NCBI GenBank assembly: GCA_016808115.1
Contig: JAEQBH010004552.1
Coordinates: 62,001-126,000 of the forward strand
DNA length: 64,000 bases
DNA from: Tetrastigma voinierianum
Taxonomy: Eukaryota > Streptophyta > Magnoliopsida > Vitales > Vitaceae
Reading direction: 5' to 3'
Each line of letters opens with the position of its first letter. Position 1 is the stretch's first letter. The position numbers and the translations under genes are program-made. Of this stretch, positions 11,552 through 24,211 are shown one piece after another. A model generated the notes under the pieces. That model ran no database searches. It was given only the letters and a program-made list of their open reading frames with translations, and was not told the origin of the DNA.

Positions 11552-12475
11552 GAATGAAACAACAGCGAAGAGCGGGGGATTACCAAATCGCAAACAAATG
11601 TGGAGTGAACTGCTTCGTCCTGATTAGTATGCCTAATTTATTCCTGCCGCAGGGAATTATGGTCGCCTAGCATTGTAACATCAGGGGAATCCACGTGTCA
11701 TCTCCACAGGAGTGGTCTAATCGGGTCGATCAGAGCTATTCTCCACTAAAAAGTATGACTTAAACGGAAATTGTAATGTTGTGTTGGTAGATCGAATGGT
11801 TGATTGGTTTGAATGTTTTAAATGGAAAGACAAATGTCGATTTTAGGTTCCACTCACTTCTCGGTCGTAAGTCCCAATTCTTATTTTATAAGAAATCTGG
11901 TTCAGAAACCATTGATAAATGGCCTTTGATGGAAGATTTATCTTTAAATGCTCTTTTTTGAAATAAAGATGATCGAGTAATACTAAACACTTGTCTTCAC
12001 CATCACGGACCCTTAGCTTGCATTCGATCACACAACGTGTACCGAGATCTCGCAACACGCTGTCAAGAATATGCCCAACTAAGGATTTACAACCTTTCTA
12101 CACACAAGTGATTAATATTACACAACCGCTGAAGATCAAAAGAGAAGTGAGGACTTTACCTGATCGCGAGTTTCCCGTAGGATCCTTAAATAGCAGGGGG
12201 TTTAGAACTCCATAAAACTTGTATAGACAATTAAAATTGAAGAACGATTAAACATAAAAACAAGACTTATGTGAAATCGTAATTAACTTAAAATCGAGAA
12301 TGAAGAATATGGTAGGATTTGTGCGTAATAAATATTTGTGCTGCAAGATTACAAACGTTTGAATCCGAAACTTCTAAAGAGTAGAAATAGATCCAACTTA
12401 AAAAATGGAGACAAACTATTATTCTTTCAAAACCTAACCCTAGAAGTCAAGTCCCCCTATTACTTGTGTCCTCCT

Positions 12476-12486
12476 CCTTTTATAGC
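12476..12486 (-). promoter_or_regulatory. Probable TATA box of the solo LTR
   Basis: GCTATAAAAGG on the minus strand, about 560 bp from the LTR start, separating a repeat-bearing U3 from a leader with no long frame. Inferred from sequence only. Confidence 0.55.
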
Positions 12487-12632
12487 TACCTCCAATGTGA
12501 TTTTCCCATTTTGTCTAAGACGAAAGTGCCTCGCACGGATCACTCTCGACAACCTGCAGAAGTTCCATGCGCTTGTACCGGTGAGGAACTTTAAGCCGTA
12601 ATCAGACAATTTCACTACTGTTGATTTTCACA

Positions 12633-12795
12633 AGTTGTACCGTAGAACTTGTTGTACCGTACACACATGTCCACGCTAATTTCAGTTAAAGTTGTACCGG
12701 TAGAACTTAAGTTGTACCGGCATAATATAAGCCATCGCCAATTTCAAGAAGTTGTACCTAAGAGAACTTTAAGTTGTACCGTACAAGATGTCCAC
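12633..12795. repeat. Three tandem 58-60-bp repeats in the solo LTR U3
   Basis: Units begin at 12633, 12691 and 12751, each with GTTGTACC then AGAACTT then a second GTTGTACC. The first and third units both end ATGTCCAC. They lie about 150-310 bp upstream of the TATA box in the LTR's own orientation. Confidence 0.75.
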
Positions 12796-13052
12796 CCGGG
12801 TGTTTTCCCTTGCTTTGCTGGAGTTCCCGAGACTTCGTCAATTGCTCACCCACATCCACACTGCTTCATAAGTATTAGCTCCCCGGGCAAACATCCTTGT
12901 GCACTTACGTTTTAAACCTGAAAGACCTTTACAAGCCTGAAAACATAGAAGAAATTAGCAGTACCTGTTCTTTTGCCACATGTGGGTAAATTGTGACTTA
13001 GATGTGCTCAATTCTACTGTAATTATCACTCAAATGTGTATTCATCATGAAC

Positions 13053-14004
13053 GAGTACTGAAGATGGTAAGAGTGAGGGGGACTTCAATGGAGACAAAGG
13101 AAAAGGCTAATAAAACAAGGACAAAGGTAAAGAGGTTGCTCCAAGTCATCACTTCCCAACTTACCCCTCCTCCTTCTCCTCATATTTGGAATTTGAGAGG
13201 TTTCACTAGGTTAATCAAGCCTACCATGCACAACCTCATATCCAAGTAGAGCACCATGATTAATTCCACTCTCTCAAGTTAAACCAAGGAATGTGGAGGC
13301 TTTGCAAGGTGGGTGGTACGTGGATCATATACAAAGCACATAAAGATTGATAAGATTTAGCCTATGCTTGCTTTTGGGAAGAAAATGAATGACGAGTATG
13401 ATGCTAAAAAGGATAAAATTTAGTTCGTGCTTTTGGGAAGAAAAGGAATGACGAGTATGATGCTTGGAAGAAAGGATCGATCTAGGAATGCCTAGTATGA
13501 TGTCTGAAGGGAACATATTATCTTGACTCCATGTCCGCATAATATATTCCTTCTTCCAAGCATCATACTCATTCCTTCTTCCAAGCATCATAATACTCGC
13601 CATTCCTTTCTTCCCAAAGCATGAACTAAATTTTATCCTTTTCAGCATCATCATACTCGTCATTCATTTTCTTCCCAAAAGCAAGCACAGGCTGAATCTT
13701 ATCAATCTCTCTGTGCTTTATATATGATCCACGTACCACCCACCTTTCAAAGCCTCCACATTCCTTGGTTCAACTTGAGAGAGTGAAGTTAATCATGGTG
13801 CTCTACTTGGATATGAGGTTGTGCATGGTAAGCTTGATTAACCTAGTGAAACCTCCCAAATTCCAAATAGGAGGAGAAGAGGTGGGGTAAGTTGGGAAGT
13901 GATGACTTGGAGCAACCTCTTTACCTTTGTCCTCGTTTTATTCGCCTTTTCCTTCGTCTCCATTGAAGTCCCCCTCACTCTCACCATCTTCAATACTCGT
14001 TCAC
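13053..14004. repeat. Inner arms and loop of the inverted repeat
   Basis: 13053-13490 pairs with 13540-14004; the unpaired centre is only about 50 bp (13490-13540). Within each arm, GAGTATGATGCT and GGAAGAA words recur in short tandem (13390-13480 and 13555-13650). Frames on both strands here (e.g. 13325-13663) mirror the repeats and carry no domain. A TATATA word at about 13720 lies 330 bp upstream of the right-arm ATG. Confidence 0.85.
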
Positions 14005-14055
14005 TCCACACTCCACCGCGATTTGCACGCCCGCTCTTCAAGCATCGCTTCATTC

Positions 14056-14265
14056 ATGGCTTCGCTCACTTCCCCGCGAGCATTATTCTGGTATGCTTAC
14101 CTTGTTATTTTACTGCTGTTCTATCTCCCCACTGATCAGTTTGTCGAGCATGCTCTTCGTGAACTACAGGTTGTCATTCCCATCCGCATCCCCAATATCC
14201 CCATCAATCAGGTTTATGATAATTTATCAACGAATCGTACATACATTAATGAACCTCACCAATAA
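14056..14265 (+). CDS. Exon-like segment, right-arm copy (unrecognised N-terminal membrane protein)
   Basis: The ATG at 14056 opens a 52-codon segment to 14211: MASLTSPRALFWYAYLVILL with a single N-terminal hydrophobic helix, a charged middle (QFVEHALREL) and an Ile/Pro-rich end (IPIRIPNIPI). CAG|GTTTAT at 14209-14216 fits a splice donor, so the true exon may end at 14211; read through, the frame stops at 14265. The left-arm copy keeps the same frame length, which suggests the source was coding when duplicated. No downstream exon is seen before the arm ends. I do not recognise the protein. Confidence 0.45.
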   Translation: MASLTSPRALFWYAYLVILLLFYLPTDQFVEHALRELQVVIPIRIPNIPINQVYDNLSTNRTYINEPHQ

Positions 14266-15264
14266 CAAGATGATGAGCCGAATTCAGGAACCCCAGATTT
14301 AGAAGCCAACATTGAAGCCAACGCAAGTTTACTCCAACATTGAGTGTCACCCCGATTAATATTTCAAGCAACTGATTTATGTATTGTGTTTGTGTGGATC
14401 TCGTCATCTCTTTGTTTGTTCACTTTTGTTTTAGTTTTGGGAGAGAGAGAAAGAGAGAAAGTGCATTGTGTTTGTGTTGGTCTCTGCCCATAGAAAGTGA
14501 AAGTTGTGCCCCAAAAGTTGGTTCGTTTTGTGTAATGTTGCAACCTCATCCACTACAAATAGACATTGTATTTGTCACAAATTTTCAAAGCAATCCCTTT
14601 CACAGATTCTTTGACCAAATCTCTACAAATTAAGTCAATGTGGTCCTCGTGAATGGTAGGAAAAGTCAAAGATTTTAAATATTTAATATAAAAAGAAATA
14701 AAATTTTCAAGGAAATTTCACGACAAAGAATAAATCGAAAATATGAATCATAAACCAAGTTTTGATCATTGACAACCTATTATTAATGCACACAAGTATT
14801 TCACTTGATTAATCACATCCTATCATTTCTCAATGGAGACCAGTACAGAAAGCTACTTTTGGAAATATGTCCTCTTCATGTTGCCTAATTTATTGTTTCC
14901 TAAGTTACTCGGAAATAATTTTCGACTAAGGATAAAAAACTAGAGCATAATTTTGTGAATTATTAGAGAGTTATTGTTAGAGTACAGAGTACTTGCATCA
15001 TTTTCCAGGAGGGAAAAAGTAAAAGGGGTAGGAGAATATCATAAAGCTATGCTTGGTCTTAGGGAAAGTCATAAGGAAAAGGAAAAAATATATTGACTTC
15101 ATATTTGGTTTCGATGTATGATGATAAATAAATGTAATTAAATTTAGTTATAGATTATATAATATTTTTAATAATAAAGCATTCTTCCTCTTAGAACGAA
15201 GTGCTTTTGTGAAAAAATTGGAGGACACACTTATTCCATTAATATAATTGGTTACAAGAAGCGC

Positions 15265-15267
<3 letters not shown>

Positions 15268-15330
<63 letters not shown>
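15268..15330. repeat. (AT)n microsatellite
   Basis: About 31 AT units directly at the right end of the inverted repeat. Confidence 0.95.
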
Positions 15331-17710
<2,380 letters not shown>

Positions 17711-17723
17711 TTCTCCCACTTGG
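17711..17723 (-). other. Polypurine tract of C1
   Basis: CCAAGTGGGAGAA on the minus strand immediately before the 3' LTR; this wording is common in plant copia elements. It would prime plus-strand DNA. Confidence 0.85.
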
Positions 17724-18227
17724 CCCACTAAATCGATTATGAAAACTATAATATATAAAATATATACTGGAAAATAAATTTGACACGTGATCATGATTTC
17801 AATAACTTAGCCAATACGTCCAAAATCATATACCATAATATTGAATCAGTTTAGATTATAAATGCGAGTCATGGCGGTCACATGACCATAATGTCATGTT
17901 TCCTTCCATGCACCACATCAATAATCTCTTACTAACTCAAATTCCATAATGCCAAATAGCCCCTCGTGGAATTTGTCTTAGTTAGGACAATTTTGCTTAT
18001 CAAATAATAAAACATGCACCCATAATTGAAAACAAGAATAAACATAACAATTTTAATGCTAAATTGTCACTCATAACCACCATTCATTATCATTCATATT
18101 ACAGGATTACTCAAAAGGCCCATCCTCATAACATCTTCTTAGGAGTATGCCTTTGAGTTAATCCTTTGGGTTAATGGATCAAAGAATCATAAGTGTGGCC
18201 CTAATATTCAATTGAAACTTGTTGTTT

Positions 18228-18560
18228 CTAGACTCTTTTTAACAAATAAATACTTTTAAATCCATGTGTGTTTCGATCCACTATTATAAATTTTCCATTC
18301 TTAGAGAAGAAACAAACAAGGTGTGTGTTATCACAATATATTCTCAAAGGTTTAGCAACAGAGTCAACACCAAGCCCCCGAGACAAAATCTCGCAACCAT
18401 AAAGCATGACTTGAAGCTTCAAAACAAGCAACAAACTCGGCCTCCATCGTGGATGAAGCAGTAATTGATTGTTTTTCACTCTTCCACGAGATTGCCCCAT
18501 TTGCGCATAAAGACAAATCTTGAAGTTAACTTTAAGCTATCGAGACAACCACCATAATCA
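18228..18560 (-). pseudogene. pol: Copia RNase H, decayed
   Basis: Minus-strand trace of the RNase H domain: VKPLRIYCDN-like text (AKPLRIYCDNTHLVCFFSKN in the open frame), KNGKF, and upstream, in another frame, a SSTMEAEF-like active-site stretch. Stops and frameshifts separate the parts. It would have degraded RNA in hybrids during reverse transcription. Confidence 0.8.
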
Positions 18561-18599
18561 GAATCCGAGTAACCGACAACCTCTAATTGTTCAGATCTT

Positions 18600-19480
18600 T
18601 TATATGTGAGCATATAATCCTTTGTCCCTTGTAAGTACCTCATGACCTCTTGCACTTTCCGTTCGAATCTCCGGGATCACTTTGCATCTTCCTAACATAC
18701 TCAGAAGCTTATATCCGGGTCTTGTACATGTTTGATCATACATCAAACTCCCCACAGCTGATGCATAAGGAATTTTCTTCATTTGCTCCCTTTCCATGTT
18801 ATTCCTTGGGCACTGCATTTTACTTAATTTTCCACCTTTCAATATAGGTGCAATACCTGATGAACATGACTGCATATTAAATCTCTCTAAAACCCGATCA
18901 ATATATCCTTTTTGAGATGAACCTAGCACTCCTCGAGATCGATCCCTAAAGATCTCAATGCCAATAACATAGTTTGCCTCACCCATATCAAACATATAAA
19001 ATTTTTTAGAGAGATATTCCTTGGTTTCACCTAATAAACCAAGATCACTGCTAGCAAGCAAAATATCATCCACATAGAGTATAAGAAATATAAACTTGCT
19101 CCCACTAACTTTCAGATATATACACTGATCACAATGTTCTCTTTAAATCCGAAAGATGTAATGGTATGATTAAACTTAATATACCATTTTCTAGAAGCTT
19201 GTTTAAGACCGTAAATGGATTTCTTTAATTTGCAAACTAGGTGTTCATTTCCTTTCTTTGTGAACCTTCAAAGTTGTTCCATGTAGACATTTTCATCCAA
19301 AATCCCATTTAAGAATGCGCTTACATCCATTTGATGTAACTCTAAATCAAAATGAGCTACAAGTGCCAGATGATTCTAAACTAATCTTTCTTGAATCGGA
19401 GAGAAGGTATCTTTGTAATCGATACTTCCTTTTGAGTGAAACCTTGGCAAGTCTGCCTTAAATCGTTCGATATCGCTTGC
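18600..19480 (-). pseudogene. pol: Copia reverse transcriptase, decayed
   Basis: The catalytic LYVDDILLASSDLGLL is readable at about 19080-19030, so both catalytic Asp codons survive. It is followed by DMGEANYVIGIEIFRDRSRG, GYIDRVLERFNMQ and IPYASAVGSLMYDQTCTRPG. The open stretch is 18600-19073; upstream palm and finger motifs to about 19480 are out of frame. The CTRPG segment is followed by frameshifted text. Confidence 0.88.
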
Positions 19481-20167
19481 CACGCTGTCTTAGACCATTT
19501 GCAGATGGGTTTACAACTATTAGGCAATTCGAATAGATCCCGTATTAACTGCTATAAATAAGGATTTCAACTCTCATTCAGCTTTCATCCATTTACCAGA
19601 ATCATCACTTTCCATGGTTTTGCGGAAAAACGAAACCCATCCTTCCTTATCCCAATATCAAAATCGATTCAAATATACCAATAGCAATCATCCGTAATGG
19701 AAGGTTCCCTTTCTCTTTGAGATCTCCCCAAAGGTACCGTTGTGGCTCTACAACATTTTCAATGGCAATATTTATAGTGGTAATGAACCATCTCTATTAT
19801 GTTATTTCTCTATTTTCTCAACTTGTTGAACATGTCGAGGGACAATAATTTCTCGAGGGTAAAAAGTATGGATATCCACTCTATCTCTTCAACATATACC
19901 TTTCTTGGTTCATTACTCCACTAATTTCGCCATTCTCTAAGAATATGGCATTACCAGGTTTCAACTATTCATTGTGGTTAGGACAATAAAAATCAGACCC
20001 TTTCAATTTATCCGGAGAAATAATGAAATCTCCGTATATCGCTCTTGAATCAAGCTTTTCTCATGTGGGTTATAGATTCTTGTCACTGACAACCCCATTA
20101 CCTATGTATGTCTCAAGCTAGGTTTCCTACCAGTCCATAACTCGAAAGGAGTTTTTGAATTGCCTTA

Positions 20168-20540
20168 CTAGGAACTCTGCTCAAGATATAATATGCTTAA
20201 GGCTTCACTCACAAATGAAATAATAGGTACGTATGAGTAACTCATCATACTCCTAACCATTTCCATTAATGTGTGATTACGCCTTTCAGCAACATCATTC
20301 TGTTGTGGTGTACCAGGCATTGTGTATTGAGCATGAATGCCATGCTTTTCAAGGAATTTGGAAAAAGGACCAGGATTTTGTCCTGATTCTTCATATCTGC
20401 CATAATATTTACCTCCTCGATCTGATCTCACAATTTTAATCTTTTTATCTAATTGTCTCTCGACCTCTGTTATGAACATCTCAAATATGTCAATGGCCTG
20501 AGACTTTTCATGCATTAAATAAACATAACCATAACGAGAT
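20168..20540 (-). pseudogene. pol: Copia integrase core, downstream part
   Basis: The minus strand reads SRYGYVYLMHEKSQ, IVRSDRGGKYYGRYEESGQN (catalytic Asp in SDRGG), QYTMPGTPQQNDVAERRNHT (catalytic Glu in AERRN) and LMEMVRSMMS. Its N-terminal side is cut at 20540 by the inserted LTR and resumes at 31960 across a GAGAT duplication. Confidence 0.9.
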
Positions 20541-21367
20541 TGTAAAACCCGAGAAAATTCTAATTTTCTGAGAAAGGGTAAAATAGTAATTTCGTTCAAT
20601 ATCCATAATTTTTCTAGACCTCGGATGATGAAACGAACTTCACCGTTGGAATCATCTCGTAAAATCTAGCTACCACGTCGAATTTCATTGAATTCTGAGA
20701 CAGTTGGGATTTCACGTTTTTCGAGGCACCGAGGGTAGTGCGGGACATTTGACGCAATTGAGTGGCTCAAGATGAGACAAGTGTCAAGTGGAGAGCTGGT
20801 CAAACAAATAGCTCAAGTGGGACCTAGAAGAGACATGTGGCAACACATGATTGGAGGGAAATCCAAGGTAGATGGATAAGGTGATATGGTAATCCAAGGA
20901 GCTACTTAGAATTGATTGCAAGGACAAGTGAGAGGACATTCACTTGACTCCTATCTTCTCCCCAACCTGGGCTAGGAGAGAGGAGGAGGGAAAGGAAAAC
21001 CGTATTTGAAAGAGAGAGTTTTAGAGACTCCACCTTCTCTCTAAATTTCTCACATCGGACCGACGGTTCAAAGGAGCAAGAGGAAGAGTTCATCCTCACG
21101 TCAAGGGCTTTGCATAGAAACCGGGGGAGTTTCGACAAACTCCAAGAGGTAGGTCTTCTCCTACTTTGGTTACTTTCTACCCTAAGGGTGTGTGGTGGTT
21201 GTTTTACCCTAAGGGGAAGGGTTGGTTGCATTTTGAACCATGAGAAGCTGCCACATTGTGGTAGTACACATGAACCGAACTTTAAAACAGGTTTTTTGGT
21301 GGGAAAGAAAGGGAATTTGGTAGTGAGTCCTTATGATAAATTGTAGTCACGTCAATGAACATGATGT

Positions 21368-21625
21368 TAGTGCACCTCATTTAGTGCACCTCAGCCAATA
21401 CACCTCAGTCAGTGCACCTTAGCTAATACACCTCAATTAGTGCACCCGCCCACACCTCACCAAGGCACCTCAAGAAGTGCACCTCGTCACGAGTCACACC
21501 CCGCTAGTGCACCTCGCCGTTGCACCCAAACAGCACACACCCGGGCCACGCACCTGCACCTCAGCCACACCTCGGGCCACGCACCAAACAAGGCACCCAC
21601 CACACCTCGGCCTAACGCACTCCTG
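21368..21625. repeat. 14-bp minisatellite, GCACCTCAGCTAGT-like
   Basis: About 17 degenerate units of GCACCTCAGCCAAT / ACACCTCAGTCAGT, clean in the first 80 bp and drifting after that. Frames through it are His/Thr/Pro-rich and compositional. Confidence 0.8.
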
Positions 21626-21666
21626 GGCCAGTCGTCGTACCAAACGGCTAGGTCACCATTGGGTTT

Positions 21667-22040
21667 GACTAATGCAGACCTCCAACTTCGAAGGTCATCT
21701 CTTCGTCCGACCTTGTTTTGGTGTTCTAGACTCTGTGGAAAGCCCATTATCAAGAATCCATTCATATGCCTAAAGAGGACAATGCGAGCCTGCATATCAA
21801 CTAAGCTTGGACAGGTCGACACCGGCCGGGCCAGTCACTTGATCGGGTGTGACTAATGCAGACCTCCAATTTCGGAAGGTCATAACTTCTTTGTCCGAAC
21901 TCCGTTTTGGGTGTTCTTGGACTCTATGAAAATCCCATTGAGTCAAGATTTTATTCATATTCCTGAGGAGGACATTAGAGGTCAGGCCGAGGTCTGGCAT
22001 CTTAGGTCGCACAAGTTAGGTCACTTACTGGCTTAACTAC
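21667..22040. repeat. Two 184-190-bp tandem units; a third follows D2
   Basis: GACTAATGCAGACCTCCAA occurs at 21667 and again at 21851 (period 184), each followed by GGTCAT and CCATTGAGTCAAGA-like blocks. A further copy of the same text begins at about 30628, on the far side of D2, so D2 appears to have inserted between units two and three. Confidence 0.8.
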
Positions 22041-22370
22041 TAGTAAAACCCAGAAAAATTCAATTTTTCCTCGAAAAGAAACGGTAATTTTTGAAAACCG
22101 CAAATTCTAGATCTCGAATGACAAAACTGATTAAGGGCCATAAATTGCCTCAAGAAAATCTAGTGACTTAGAAAAGTTTCGTCAAATTATGAGATACTCG
22201 GAATATTTTACGAATTTCCTCAAGTGAGAATCAGCTGATTTTCAAGACTAGATTTTATGAAAACTTTGCGATGTCGAAAATGGTCAGCTAAGTTCATTTA
22301 AAGAAAGAACTAAAAGAAATAAAAATTTTAGGGACAGAAACGGACTCGAATAAAGCAATATGAACTATGA

Positions 22371-22408
<38 letters not shown>

Positions 22409-24191
22409 TAAAATAAAACAATGAAAAATAAATAAAAGTCAAAAAGCAGGACTGTAGGAGGATTTTCGTTGGGAGAGAGAGATAGCGTGATGAGAGAATT
22501 TTTTATTTTTTTCTTTCTTGCTTCTTTCTTTATCTATTAAAAATCGCGACGTGCGTTTTCGTCGATCAAGGCAAAGTTGATCTACGCGACAAGAGCTACG
22601 CGTGGATATCAAAATTGAGTTTTTGCAACTCCGTGAGGTAGGGTTTTATCCTTCTTGATGTTACACTCCTTGTTTAAGTGTTTTGTAATGTTTCGTTGGC
22701 GTTTATATAGCCTGAAATGCTTGCCGATCGGGTCCCAAAACTTGGGACCGAATTGTTGGAATTTTTGGAGCTCATTCGGGATACCGTGGATCGTTTAGGG
22801 GCTGTTTAGGGTGTTTGTTTCATATTTTATGAAATAAATTGTGTTTTGGTGAGTAGGAGACCGGAAATGGGTATGGAATTCAGTTCCACCAAGAGGAACC
22901 GAGAGTTTAGTGAGTGGGGCTGCCCATGCATGCTTCATTGTTATGTTTTTGGGACTGTTAAAAAAAGGCCCGGGTTTGTGGGAATAGTGACATGTGAATA
23001 GTGACACGTGAATAGTACATAAATAGTGTTCATGAAATATTATCGTGAGAAATTGTGTTTGGATGAATGATTCAAATTGAATTGCTCGTGTTTGTTAATT
23101 AGCCCACGTGAGCTAATTTTTGTATAATGGATTAAATTGTGTGGAAATGTGGCTGGCTTGAGTTGTATAGGAATTAGTAGGTTAATGCATGAACTTTGTG
23201 TATTAACATGATGTCAAAATTATATGGAATATAATTGTGTGTGTAGGCCATTGGAAATGGAATAGTGATTTGCTCAAGTGAGCTAATTTGGGTGTTGTTT
23301 GATCCAGATTGAATTACATGTATGTAATTGTAATTGATTGAGAATATGGATATTTGATATATTTTATAAATTGTTTTGGAAATGGCATAATGCATTTTCA
23401 TATGCACTGGGTAACCTAGGGAGATTAAAGGCCAAGTGCATGACATGAATTTTCTCAAAACGCATAACATGGCTGCAAAAGGAATTTCACAGATGATATT
23501 CCGAGAATTGGGTTGGGAGATGGGCCACAGATCATTTCGGGATTTAGGACTCATGACTGCTTTCGGTAAAGCTCACCAACCAATTCGCCTGAGGTAGTCT
23601 CATATTTTCTTACCGAGATTCGTAGTATATTTTCAAAATAAAAGTTTTGTTTTGGAAATGATTATTTCTTTATCATGGCTTAGGCAAGTGTGGAGTGAGC
23701 CTTCCAAGGACTCGAGACACGGAACTGCATGTGTATTATCCATTTAGGATCACAAATTTGCTTGAATGTGTGTTTACTTTGGAGCATTGCATATGCACGT
23801 AGGGTGGAGAGTGCAACCCATTTAGGTGATTCCACTACCGAGCGATAGCCTACCCCGTCGAGGGAATATCATTTCGTGCATGTGGAGCATTCGAGGAGAC
23901 AAATTTCATCTAGAGGCCGCATTTTGAAGAAAGCTAGGTTGTGGCTTTGATGCTTTTGGATATACCATGTATTAGAATTTTAGATTTTAATATATGTTTG
24001 TATAAAAGTGTAATCAACCATTGAATTATTGGGAGATAATTGGAATATAGTTGTGATATTTGTTTTTATGAGTAGTGGTTTATGAGCCCAAGAGGCATTT
24101 TTACTCAGGTATGAGTCTCGCGATACGAGACAAACAGGTATTCTACGGGTTGACGGGTAGTCAACGGACACCCCGGGTTTGGGACGTCACA
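22041..24191 (+). repeat. 5' LTR of D2 (about 2.15 kb)
   Basis: Starts TAGTAAAACCCAGAAAAATT and ends GGGTTTGGGACGTCACA. Contains an (AAT)n run at about 22375-22405 and AATAGTGACA-type short repeats at 22983-23030. The block 23090-23400 is about 97% identical to the 3' LTR by eye, the rest nearer 80%. Confidence 0.9.
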
Positions 24192-24193
24192 GC

Positions 24194-24211
24194 TTGGTAT
24201 CAAAGCATAGG
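24194..24211 (+). other. Primer binding site of D2
   Basis: TTGGTATCAAAGC just after the LTR, one base different from the initiator-Met-tRNA site TGGTATCAGAGC. Confidence 0.85.

Larger units (their letters stand above)
11611..13047 (-). mobile_element. Solo LTR (1437 bp) inside the left arm of the inverted repeat
   Basis: The insert starts TG and ends CA and is flanked by a direct TGAAC repeat (11606-11610 and 13048-13052). The empty site is preserved in the right arm, as the complement of GGAGTGAACGAGT near 14000. In minus orientation it has a TATA box (GCTATAAAAGG at 12486-12476) and, upstream of it, three 58-60-bp tandem repeats, an arrangement typical of LTR U3 promoters. No internal coding region, so a solo LTR is the best reading. 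The family is not identified; it lacks the D and A LTR ends. Short frames inside look fortuitous. Confidence 0.8.
10335..15267. repeat. Long inverted repeat (arms about 1.7 kb) with gene-fragment copies
   Basis: The left arm is 10335-11610 plus 13048-about 13490; the right arm is about 13540-15267. Outer ends match inverted: AAATGCGCTTC at 10336 and its complement at about 15261. Inner arms (13053-13490 against 13540-14004) look about 95% identical by eye. Outer arms look about 85-90% identical with many small indels. The left arm is interrupted by a solo LTR (11611-13047); removing it restores continuous homology. Each arm carries one copy of a 52-codon coding segment. It is not a known LTR or terminal-inverted-repeat element that I recognise. 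It could be an inverted duplication of a low-copy locus or a foldback element. Confidence 0.88.
20541..22040 (+). repeat. D-type LTR inserted in copia integrase, left part
   Basis: Starts TGTAAAACCCGAGAAAATTC at 20541 right after GAGAT (20536-20540). The first 350 bp resemble the start of other D LTRs; after that it carries its own blocks, a 14-bp minisatellite and a 184-bp tandem repeat. It is interrupted at 22041 by D2 and resumes at 30623. Total length without D2 is about 2.8 kb. No internal region is attached, so it is a solo LTR. Confidence 0.82.

Noticed and set aside
12980..13249. Protein frame (KEKANKTRTKVKRLL) in the inner arm, repeated on the minus strand at 13838-14053
   Set aside because: It is present in both arms only because the arms are inverted copies. 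It reads antisense to the exon-bearing direction and has no known domain.
24194..24211. tRNA-like sequence next to the LTR
   Set aside because: It is a primer binding site complementary to a tRNA end, not a tRNA gene; no cloverleaf was found.
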